Shown: positions 5,941 through 13,433 of the stretch, in pieces
Layout of the letters: each line of letters starts with the position of its first letter
Position numbering within the stretch: position 1 is the first letter of the stretch
Source of the DNA: Spongiibacteraceae bacterium
GTDB taxonomy: Bacteria; Pseudomonadota; Gammaproteobacteria; Pseudomonadales; Dasaniaceae
Reading direction: 5' to 3'
NCBI GenBank assembly: GCA_030621845.1
Contig: JAUXHA010000011.1
Location: forward strand, 1-39,531
Length of the DNA: 39,531 nt
Made by a program: the position numbers and the translations under genes
The notes under the pieces: generated by a model
Database searches by the model: none
What the model saw: only the letters and a program-made list of their open reading frames with translations
Told to the model about the DNA's origin: nothing

Positions 5941-8826
5941 ATGCACACTCAAGTCGACGATGGCAACGACAAGCCCACCATTCCAACCACCACCGCAGCA
6001 GCCAGCGCCGAACTGAATGTCACGGCACCCGGGCAATTACGGGTCATCAAGCGCAATGGCACGGTGGTTACTTATGATGACAGCAAGATTGCCGTAGCCA
6101 TTACCAAAGCCTTCCTCGCTGTTGAAGGCGGCACCGCCGCCGCATCCAGTCGTATCCATGAAACCGTTGCCAAACTGGGTATCCAGGTGAGCGCCGTATT
6201 CAAGCGCCGCATGCCCTCGGGCGGCACTATCCATATTGAAGATATTCAGGATCAGGTAGAACTGGCCCTGATGCGCAGTGGCGAGCAAAAAGTGGCCCGC
6301 GATTATGTTCTCTACCGCGAAGACCGCGCCCGCAAACGCGCCGAACAAATCGCCATCAACCCTGCCAAGGCTCACCCCAGCATCCGTGTCACCCTCACCG
6401 ATGGCAGCAAGATTCCCCTCGATCTCGGCCGCCTGGAAATCATTGTCGGAGAGGCCTGTGCTCAACTGGCCGATGTAGACCCCAGAGCCATTCTCGATGA
6501 AGCCCTGAAAAATCTCTACGATGGCGTCCCCCTGGCCGACGTCAATACCTCACTGGTCATTACTGCCCGCACCCTGGTAGAGAAAGAACCCAATTACACT
6601 TACGCCACCGCCAGGCTGCTACTGGATAATTTACGCAGCGAAGCCCTGACATTTCTGGGTGTAGCCGACTCAGCCACCCAATCCGACATGGCAAGTCTTT
6701 ACGCCAAGGCTTTACCCGCCTATATCCACAAGGGTATCGAGCTGGAACTACTGTCACCGGAACTGAGCAGTTATGACCTGGACCTGCTGGGGCAGGCACT
6801 GGATGCCAACCGCGACCTGCAATTCAATTACCTTGGATTACAAACCCTGTACGACCGGTATTTTATCCACAGTGATGAAACCCGTATCGAACTACCACAA
6901 ATTTTTTACATGCGCGTTGCTATGGGCCTCGCCGCCAATGAGCCGGAGAAGAACGAACGCGCTATTGAGTTTTACCGTCTGCTCAGCTCCTTCGACTATA
7001 TGAGTTCAACGCCTACCCTGTTTAATGCCGGCACCCTGCGTCCGCAGCTATCATCCTGTTTCCTGACCACCGTGCCCGATGACCTGCACGGTATTTACGG
7101 TGCTATTCAGGATAATGCCATGCTGTCGAAATGGGCAGGCGGTTTGGGCAATGACTGGACTCCGGTGCGATCACTGGGAGCCTATATTAAAGGAACCAAC
7201 GGCCGCTCGCAGGGCGTAGTGCCCTTCCTGAAAGTCGTCAACGATACCGCTGTGGCCGTTAACCAGGGCGGCAAACGCAAAGGGGCCGTTTGCTCCTACC
7301 TCGAAACCTGGCATATGGATATCGAGGAATTTATCGAGCTGCGTAAGAACACCGGTGATGACCGTCGTCGCACCCACGACATGAACACCGCTAACTGGGT
7401 TCCCGACCTGTTTATGAAGCGCGTTTTCGATGACGGTAACTGGACGCTGTTCTCGCCCAGTGATGTCCCCGATCTGCACGATCTCTTCGGTAGCGCCTTC
7501 GAAGAGCGTTACGCCCATTACGAAAAACAGTGTGAGAGCGGCGACATGCCCCTGTTCAAAACGGTTCGCGCCCAGGAGCTGTGGCGTAAAATGATCGGCA
7601 TGTTATTCGAGACCGGGCATCCATGGATTACCTTCAAGGACCCCTGTAACCTGCGCTCCCCCCAACAGCATGTTGGTGTAGTGCACTCATCCAATCTTTG
7701 CACCGAGATTACCCTCAATACCAGCAAGGAAGAAATTGCCGTCTGCAACCTCGGCTCAGTCAATCTGTCCCAGCATATCGGTGAGCACGGGCTGGAACTG
7801 GAGAAATTGGAAAAGACCATAACAACCGCCGTACGCATGCTGGACAACGTTATCGATATTAACTATTACTCGGTACCACAGGCCAAAACCTCCAATATGC
7901 GTCATCGTCCGGTAGGCCTCGGCCTGATGGGATTCCAGGACGCCCTGTACCGCCAGAAAATAGCTTACGGCTCGGATGACGCGGTTGAATTTGCCGACCG
8001 CTCTATGGAAGCCATCAGCTACTATGCCCTGAAAGCCTCCTCGGACCTGGCTGAAGAAAGAGGCTCCTACGCTACCTTCAAAGGCTCGTTGTGGAGCCAA
8101 GGCATACTGCCCATTGATTCCATCAAATTGCTGGAGGAGAACCGCGGCCAGGCCTACATCGAAGTCGATCATTCACAAACCATGGACTGGGATAGCCTGC
8201 GCGAGAAAATCAAGACCAAAGGCATCCGCAATTCCAATGTAATGGCAATTGCCCCAACCGCCACCATTGCCAATATCACCGGCGTTTCCCAGTCGATTGA
8301 ACCGACTTACCAGAACCTCTATGTAAAATCCAACCTGTCGGGTGAATTCACCGTGGTGAATCCCTTCCTGGTCAATGATCTTAAAGAACGCGGCCTCTGG
8401 GACAACGTCATGGTCAACGATCTCAAGTATTACGAAGGTAGCGTACAAAATATTGACCGCGTTCCCGATGACCTTAAGGCCCAGTATGCCACGGCCTTTG
8501 AAGTGGAACCCCGCTGGATCGTTGACGCCGCCAGTCGTCGCCAGAAGTGGATCGACCAGGCTCAATCGTTAAACCTGTACATCGCAGGTGCCTCCGGCAA
8601 AAAGCTTGATGTCACTTACCGCATGGCCTGGTATCGCGGTCTCAAAACGACCTATTACCTGCGCGCCCTGGCCGCCACCGGCACTGAGAAGTCGACCATT
8701 GATACCGGCACACTCAATATGGTATCAGCCCACTCGGCAGAGGCCGCTACATCCGCCGCGCCGCAGGCCGCACCAGTACCCCAGGCCTGCTCTCTTGACG
8801 ACCCGGATTGTGAGGCCTGCCAGTAA
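5941..8826 (+). CDS. nrdA: class Ia ribonucleotide reductase, alpha subunit
   Basis: NrdA reduces ribonucleoside diphosphates to deoxyribonucleotides in the cytosol using a radical supplied by NrdB. The 961-residue protein begins with an ATP-cone (about 33-130, with VIKRNG at 35-40) and a second cone-like region (about 140-230), the two-cone layout known from Pseudomonas NrdA. Catalytic cysteines are visible: C373 (SSCFLTT), C587 (SNLCTEI) and C602 (AVCNLGSVNL), and the C-terminal redox pair is C957/C960 (DCEACQ). The start follows a TGGAGAA ribosome site. nrdB follows after 87 bases. Upstream DnaA boxes and NrdR-like palindromes point to cell-cycle and dNTP-linked control, an inference from sequence. 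Confidence 0.98.
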   Translation: MHTQVDDGNDKPTIPTTTAAASAELNVTAPGQLRVIKRNGTVVTYDDSKIAVAITKAFLAVEGGTAAASSRIHETVAKLGIQVSAVFKRRMPSGGTIHIEDIQDQVELALMRSGEQKVARDYVLYREDRARKRAEQIAINPAKAHPSIRVTLTDGSKIPLDLGRLEIIVGEACAQLADVDPRAILDEALKNLYDGVPLADVNTSLVITARTLVEKEPNYTYATARLLLDNLRSEALTFLGVADSATQSDMASLYAKALPAYIHKGIELELLSPELSSYDLDLLGQALDANRDLQFNYLGLQTLYDRYFIHSDETRIELPQIFYMRVAMGLAANEPEKNERAIEFYRLLSSFDYMSSTPTLFNAGTLRPQLSSCFLTTVPDDLHGIYGAIQDNAMLSKWAGGLGNDWTPVRSLGAYIKGTNGRSQGVVPFLKVVNDTAVAVNQGGKRKGAVCSYLETWHMDIEEFIELRKNTGDDRRRTHDMNTANWVPDLFMKRVFDDGNWTLFSPSDVPDLHDLFGSAFEERYAHYEKQCESGDMPLFKTVRAQELWRKMIGMLFETGHPWITFKDPCNLRSPQQHVGVVHSSNLCTEITLNTSKEEIAVCNLGSVNLSQHIGEHGLELEKLEKTITTAVRMLDNVIDINYYSVPQAKTSNMRHRPVGLGLMGFQDALYRQKIAYGSDDAVEFADRSMEAISYYALKASSDLAEERGSYATFKGSLWSQGILPIDSIKLLEENRGQAYIEVDHSQTMDWDSLREKIKTKGIRNSNVMAIAPTATIANITGVSQSIEPTYQNLYVKSNLSGEFTVVNPFLVNDLKERGLWDNVMVNDLKYYEGSVQNIDRVPDDLKAQYATAFEVEPRWIVDAASRRQKWIDQAQSLNLYIAGASGKKLDVTYRMAWYRGLKTTYYLRALAATGTEKSTIDTGTLNMVSAHSAEAATSAAPQAAPVPQACSLDDPDCEACQ
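6863..6871 (+). promoter_or_regulatory. DnaA box within nrdA coding sequence
   Basis: A second perfect TTATCCACA lies inside nrdA. A single intragenic copy may be chance and overlaps ordinary codons. Confidence 0.2.
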
Positions 8827-8913
8827 TCGGCATAGAAAAACAACACTACAGCCCCGGTCAAACGGGACAGAACAAACATTTAAATTAAGAGCGTATTTAG
8901 GGGAAAGCACTGT

Positions 8914-10164
8914 ATGTTAAATTGGGACGACTACCACACTGAGGACAGCACCGCGGCGGCCACACCACCACCGGTCACCGAGCAGGCTATCAGCGCCGCA
9001 ATAGCCGCTGAGCCGAGCACTGCCGTTGAGGCTAGCACTGCAAGCGAAGCCGTTACCAGTAGCGACCAGAGTGCTATCGCACGCGCTACCGAGGCACTCG
9101 CCACGATGGATGTCGCTCCCGGACTTGAAGAACTTGAAATGGGTGCTGCGCGTCTCAATGTTGACGACAAGGCAATGATTAATTGCCGCGCCGATCTCAA
9201 CCAGCTGGTGCCTTTCAAATATGATTGGGCCTGGCAAAAATACCTGGATGGCTGCGCCAATCACTGGATGCCCCAGGAAGTCAATATGACCGCCGATGTG
9301 GCGCTGTGGAAAAACCCCGAAGGACTGAGTGACGACGAGCGCCGCATTGTCATGCGCTCTTTGGGTTACTTCTCTACTGCCGATTCATTGGTGGCAAACA
9401 ATTTAATCCTGGCCATCTACCGACACATCACCAATCCTGAGTGTCGCCAATACCTATTGCGCCAGGCCTTTGAGGAAGCCATTCATACTCACGCCTACCA
9501 GTACTGTGTTGAATCACTGGCCATGGATGAAGGTGAAGTTTTCAATATGTATCGCGAGCTTCCCTCTATTGCCAAAAAAGCGGCCTGGAGCCTCAGCCAT
9601 ACGCATTCACTCTCTGACCCCCTGTTTAAAACCGGCACCCCTGAAACGGATCAGGAATTACTGCGCAACCTGATCGGCTTTTACGCTGTAACCGAAGGAA
9701 TTTTCTTCTATTGCGGCTTTACCCAGATCCTCTCCATGGGACGACGTAACAAAATGACCGGTGTCGCCGAACAGTTCCAGTACATTCTGCGCGATGAGTC
9801 TATGCACCTCAACTTCGGTATTGATGTAATTAACCAGATCAAACTGGAAAACCCCCATCTGTGGACAGAAACCTTCCAGCAAGAAATTATCCAGATGATC
9901 ATCGAAGGCACACAACTGGAAATTGAATATGCCCGCGACTCCATGCCTCGGGGCGTACTGGGTATGAACGCTGTGATGATGGAAGAATATCTGCAATTTA
10001 TCGCTAATCGCCGCCTGTCCCAACTGGGCCTGCCAGAGCAATTTCCCGGCGCGAAGAATCCCTTCCCATGGATGAGTGAAATCATGGATTTACGTAAGGA
10101 AAAGAACTTTTTTGAGACACGAGTGATTGAATACCAAACTGGCGGCGCGCTAAGCTGGGATTAA
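8914..10164 (+). CDS. nrdB: class Ia ribonucleotide reductase, beta subunit
   Basis: NrdB carries the diiron-tyrosyl radical cofactor that starts catalysis in NrdA. Ligands and radical site are all present: D157 (STADSL), E188 and H191 (EAIHTHAY), radical Y195, E261 (VTEGIFFY), E295 and H298 (RDESMHLNF). The tail [16 protein letters not shown] is of the type that docks on NrdA. The 416 residues are longer than the E. coli protein because of an N-terminal tail of about 65 residues rich in Ala, Thr, Ser and Glu. The start is supported by AGGGGA 9 bases upstream. The operon partner is nrdA. Confidence 0.98.
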   Translation: MLNWDDYHTEDSTAAATPPPVTEQAISAAIAAEPSTAVEASTASEAVTSSDQSAIARATEALATMDVAPGLEELEMGAARLNVDDKAMINCRADLNQLVPFKYDWAWQKYLDGCANHWMPQEVNMTADVALWKNPEGLSDDERRIVMRSLGYFSTADSLVANNLILAIYRHITNPECRQYLLRQAFEEAIHTHAYQYCVESLAMDEGEVFNMYRELPSIAKKAAWSLSHTHSLSDPLFKTGTPETDQELLRNLIGFYAVTEGIFFYCGFTQILSMGRRNKMTGVAEQFQYILRDESMHLNFGIDVINQIKLENPHLWTETFQQEIIQMIIEGTQLEIEYARDSMPRGVLGMNAVMMEEYLQFIANRRLSQLGLPEQFPGAKNPFPWMSEIMDLRKEKNFFETRVIEYQTGGALSWD

Positions 10165-10180
10165 GCACAGACTAAAAACT

Positions 10181-10207
10181 CGCCAGAAGGCCGCAAGCCC
10201 TCTGGCG
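10181..10207. other. hairpin after nrdB
   Basis: CGCCAGA and TCTGGCG frame a shorter GGC/GCC stem. There is no T-run on the plus strand; the T-run is on the minus-strand side, where no gene ends. It may protect the 3' end of nrdAB mRNA rather than terminate it efficiently. Confidence 0.5.
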
Positions 10208-10260
10208 ATCAAAAATCACAGCCATAATATAACAAGGCACCAACTAACAGGGCACCAACA

Positions 10261-10458
10261 ATGAACGATGACAAAAAAGCCCCGGTTGACAACGAAACCA
10301 TCTTGTTAACACTGGATCAAATCGGCCAGACAATCGATATCATGACCAATGTGCTGGGACGCCTCAGGGGTTATATCACCGAGCACATGGACGACACTGA
10401 GCAACTGGACTGTAGTCGCGAACACTATCAACACAGTAACTCCAACACGCGTCATTAA
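10261..10458 (+). CDS. hypothetical 65-residue protein after nrdB
   Basis: I do not recognise this small protein. It is hydrophilic and mostly predicted helical, with a central amphipathic stretch (LLTLDQIGQTIDIMTNVLG), an acidic patch and a His/Asn-rich tail; it has one Cys and no membrane segment or signal peptide. It lies 96 bases after nrdB, behind a hairpin. The ribosome site is weak (AGGG at 10249-10252) and sits within a direct repeat of GGCACCAAC. The codons are clean and the frame starts with ATG, so it is probably real, but the function is unknown. Confidence 0.6.
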   Translation: MNDDKKAPVDNETILLTLDQIGQTIDIMTNVLGRLRGYITEHMDDTEQLDCSREHYQHSNSNTRH

Positions 10459-10511
10459 GCATTACTCCACAGCAGCCAATTTACCGCTTCCTTTTTATCA
10501 CCCTTCCTTTC

Positions 10512-10556
10512 GGTAATAGGTGAATCTACCTATTACCTCATGGGGCATGCCCCCAT
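10512..10556. repeat. two adjacent palindromes upstream of csrA
   Basis: GGTAATAGGT (10512-10521) and ACCTATTACC (10528-10537) form a perfect 10-bp inverted repeat with a 6-base loop. Next to it GGGGCATGCCCC (10542-10553) is a 12-bp perfect palindrome. Neither is followed by a T-run, so these look like operators or structured RNA rather than terminators. Confidence 0.6.
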
Positions 10557-10693
10557 AGAATAAACCCCTGAAATCAAGTTCCATTAAGTAACATCCCTTA
10601 CAGCGGTAAGTACATCATCGAATTTATACAGGCAGTCTAATTACATAGACTTATCCTGAACTTTATTTAAGACCATTAGCGGGAGAAAAAGGA

Positions 10694-10885
10694 ATGCTAG
10701 TATTATCAAGACGTTTGGGAGAGACCCTGATCATCGGCGACGATGTTAAAATTACTGTGCTGGGCATCAGTGGTAACCAGGTACGTTTGGGTATTGCCGC
10801 ACCAAAGGAAGTCAGCGTGCACCGGGAAGAAGTTTATCGTCGCATCCAGGACGAACAGGACCAACCGGCAGAACACTCTGCCTAA
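10694..10885 (+). CDS. csrA: carbon storage regulator CsrA
   Basis: CsrA is a dimeric RNA-binding protein that blocks or stabilises target mRNAs at GGA motifs and controls carbon flux, motility and biofilm. The 63-residue sequence has the family core: [11 protein letters not shown] with the RNA-contacting Arg near the N-terminus, the middle strand [17 protein letters not shown], and [10 protein letters not shown]. The start has a strong site (GGGAG and AAGGA) that contains GGA motifs, compatible with the autoregulation known for CsrA. It stands alone, 28 bases before a convergent kinase gene. In E. coli csrA follows alaS, which is not seen here. Confidence 0.97.
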   Translation: MLVLSRRLGETLIIGDDVKITVLGISGNQVRLGIAAPKEVSVHREEVYRRIQDEQDQPAEHSA

Positions 10886-10913
10886 AGCAGCCGTTCGCGA
10901 TTTAAAACTGTAA

Positions 10914-12455
10914 TCAGCTGGCCGGTAAGCAAAAGTAGAATGTTGTCCCGGCTGCCTGATTACGTTTAAAACCGATTTTTCCACCCAGGGAATGCAAGAT
11001 AGATTGGCAAATAGACAACCCTATGCCCATGCCATCTTTCTTGGTCGAATAAAATGGATCAAATAACCTGAGCTCCGTCCCTTCAGCAATACCCACACCA
11101 CTGTCCTGAATATTAAAATACACATACCCCTGCTTGAACTCTGTACTCACCAACACACCTGATTGTCGGCTTTCTGCCTCGACCATTGAATCCATGGCAT
11201 TTCGTATCAGGTTCAGGGCCACCTGCTGCACACGCAGTACGTCCATAGTAATGTTAGGTACATCGCCCACGGGCTCAAAATGCACCGCAATATCATTGAC
11301 ACGCGAGTCCACCTCAACCAGATCGATAACTTCCCTCATCACTGCGTTCGGGTCAACCAGGCTAACACCGGCATCCGGTTTTTTCACAAAATTGCGGATT
11401 CGCTGCACAACCTCCGAGGCCCTCACCACCTGGGTATCTATTTTTTCCAATAATTGATCCAGCTTTTTTTCATCAATGTGATGCTTAGACAACAGCCGCC
11501 TGGCAACGCGAGAGTAATTAGCTACGGCCGTTAACGGCTGGTTTACTTCATGGGCAATGCCCGCCGCCATTTCCCCCATCGTACTCAGGCGCTCTATATG
11601 AGCCACATGTTGGCGCTGCGTATCCATTTCTTCCCGCGCCAGTCGCAAACTCTCCTCGCTCTCCATCCACTCACTGATATCCCGCATCACCATAACAGCA
11701 CCGCCCTCGGCTCTGGGGGTGCAAACAATCGCCACCGGCAAGAATGTGTTGTCCCGGCGCCGAATCAGCTCCATGTCACTCTGAATGCGTAAACCCATTC
11801 GGTAACTGCGATAGGGCAGCGTTAATTCCTCAGCCACGGTGTCGCCCTCATCACCATCAAAAAGCCCCAGCATTGAAAGTTTTTCTCCCAGCACATCTCC
11901 CGCCGACCACCCGGTGATCACCGTAGCTGCGGGGTTGAGCATGCTTACACGGCCCTGTTGATCCAAGCCAACAATACCCTCACTGATCGCATTCAATATC
12001 TGGTGATTTTCTGCTTCCAGCTCGATATTACGCCTGGCAAGCTGTCTTTCCAGCTGATGAATTTTTATATGGTTTCGCACTCGAGCAATCACTTCATCAG
12101 CCTGGAAGGGCTTGGCAATATAATCAACACCCCCCACCGCAAAACCTCGTACCTTTGCTTCACTGTCTTCCAGTGCGGACAGAAATATCACCGCAATATT
12201 TTCTGTATGGGGGTCCGACTTAAGCTTTTTGCAGACCTCATAGCCATCCATATCCGGCATCATGATATCCAGTAAGATAAGCGAAGGCCGGGTCTTTTGG
12301 GCAATTTCCAGTGCGGCCTCCCCTCCATTGGCGGTCAGTAGTCGGTAGCTGTTCTCAAGTGTTTTATGCAGTATTTGTAAGTTAACCGGATTATCATCGA
12401 CCAGTAATATCAGCTCGATATCCTCTGCGTGCCCGCCTTTACTCTCTTCATTCAT
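10914..12455 (-). CDS. hybrid response regulator/PAS/histidine kinase
   Basis: This soluble 513-residue signalling protein has a receiver domain first (about 14-130; phosphoacceptor D63 in LLDIMMPDMDGYE, Lys of AKPF near 115), then a coil, a PAS domain (about 150-265) and a histidine kinase core. The phosphorylated His is H302 in GIAHEVNQPLTAVANY, a FixL/DctB-type H-box. The ATPase part has NLIRNAMDSM, GVGI and KKDGMGIGLS motifs. There is no membrane segment. A FixJ-type regulator lies divergently 360 bases away and is the likely partner. The receiver-first order suggests it takes input from another kinase. The ligand of the PAS domain is unknown. Confidence 0.88.
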   Translation of the reverse strand: MNEESKGGHAEDIELILLVDDNPVNLQILHKTLENSYRLLTANGGEAALEIAQKTRPSLILLDIMMPDMDGYEVCKKLKSDPHTENIAVIFLSALEDSEAKVRGFAVGGVDYIAKPFQADEVIARVRNHIKIHQLERQLARRNIELEAENHQILNAISEGIVGLDQQGRVSMLNPAATVITGWSAGDVLGEKLSMLGLFDGDEGDTVAEELTLPYRSYRMGLRIQSDMELIRRRDNTFLPVAIVCTPRAEGGAVMVMRDISEWMESEESLRLAREEMDTQRQHVAHIERLSTMGEMAAGIAHEVNQPLTAVANYSRVARRLLSKHHIDEKKLDQLLEKIDTQVVRASEVVQRIRNFVKKPDAGVSLVDPNAVMREVIDLVEVDSRVNDIAVHFEPVGDVPNITMDVLRVQQVALNLIRNAMDSMVEAESRQSGVLVSTEFKQGYVYFNIQDSGVGIAEGTELRLFDPFYSTKKDGMGIGLSICQSILHSLGGKIGFKRNQAAGTTFYFCLPAS

Positions 12456-12815
12456 AAACTAATACTCTGTCACGGATAAACAGGCGTTATACTCACAGCA
12501 TAAGATGCCCGAACGACTGATCTATCCAGACTTTGCTGGAGGTTTTCCGGCACCGAAGGAATTGTCTTCAATATAAATTGCCTACCACCAAATTGTAGAT
12601 CATCTTGATAAAATTGAATATTCTGTATATCGCTTGCAAGGCATAAATAGCAAATAGCGCACTATTGAGTGCTTCTGCGAATAGCGCTTTGAACAACGCT
12701 GGATTATCGATTAAGGTTAATCCAGCCAATATAGGTATAAATACGCATCCGGCGCTTTACCTGCGGGTAAAAATGCCCTATATATCGACAAGTACTCATA
12801 CTGCAAGGATCAGGC
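12456..12815. other. divergent intergenic region between kinase and FixJ-type regulator
   Basis: No gene is seen in these 360 bases. They hold the regulator's promoter (listed separately) and an AATAGCGC direct repeat at 12653-12660 and 12680-12687, spaced 27 bases, of unknown meaning. Confidence 0.5.
12756..12784 (+). promoter_or_regulatory. promoter of the FixJ-type regulator with palindrome
   Basis: TTTACC (12756-12761) and TATATA (12779-12784) are 17 bases apart. The -35 is part of a palindrome, TTTACC-TGCG-GGTAAA, which could be an operator. The start codon is 31 bases beyond the -10 and has AAGGA before it. Confidence 0.5.
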
Positions 12816-13433
12816 ATGACTGAACAAACACCCTGTGTATACCTCGTTGAAGATGACGATGCCGTACGCGACTCACTACAGATGGTATTGGAATCTGTCG
12901 GCCTCCGTGCGCAAGCCTTTGCCAGTGCCGACCTGTTTCTAGACGCATATACAGCCGACCTCGAAGGCTGCCTGGTACTCGACATCCGCATGCCGGGCAT
13001 GAACGGCATGGAGCTGCAACGTCGGCTGACTGAATTAAACGCTATTTTGCCTATTATTTTTGTCACCGGCCACGGTGATGTTCCCATGGCTGTCGAGGCA
13101 ATGCAGCAAGGTGCGCTAGACTTCGTTCAAAAACCCTACCGGGAGCAGGAGCTACTGGACAAAATTAATCAGGCACTGACACTGGACAAGGAAAATCGCG
13201 CCAGCCTGCAGCATCGCCAGTTGATCCTGCAGTACATGAAGAATTTAACACCGCGAGAATGCGATGTAATGGAACTGATGGTCGCCGGCAAAGCCAACAA
13301 GGTCATTGCCATCGACCTGGAGATTAGCCAACGTACGGTGGAAATTCATCGGGCCAGGGTGATGGAAAAACTCCATGCTAATTCACTGGCCCATCTGGTA
13401 CGCATGTATATGGTTGTTGAAAGCGAAATTTAA
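12816..13433 (+). CDS. FixJ/TodT-family response regulator
   Basis: This cytoplasmic transcription factor of 205 residues has an N-terminal receiver domain with acidic pocket EDDDA near 12-16, phosphoacceptor D56 (VLDIRMPGMNG) and the Lys of QKPY near 105. A LuxR-type helix-turn-helix follows (about 140-200: LTPRECDVMELMVAGKANK, then SQRTVEIHRARVMEKL). Members are phosphorylated by FixL-type kinases, and the divergent REC-PAS-kinase with an HEVNQPL H-box fits that role. Its stop overlaps the stop of the convergent dinG-like gene by four bases. Target genes are unknown. Confidence 0.9.
   Translation: MTEQTPCVYLVEDDDAVRDSLQMVLESVGLRAQAFASADLFLDAYTADLEGCLVLDIRMPGMNGMELQRRLTELNAILPIIFVTGHGDVPMAVEAMQQGALDFVQKPYREQELLDKINQALTLDKENRASLQHRQLILQYMKNLTPRECDVMELMVAGKANKVIAIDLEISQRTVEIHRARVMEKLHANSLAHLVRMYMVVESEI

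Noticed and set aside
6037-6465. minus-strand frame of 142 codons inside nrdA
   Set aside because: It is antisense to conserved NrdA ATP-cone sequence and shows no domain of its own.
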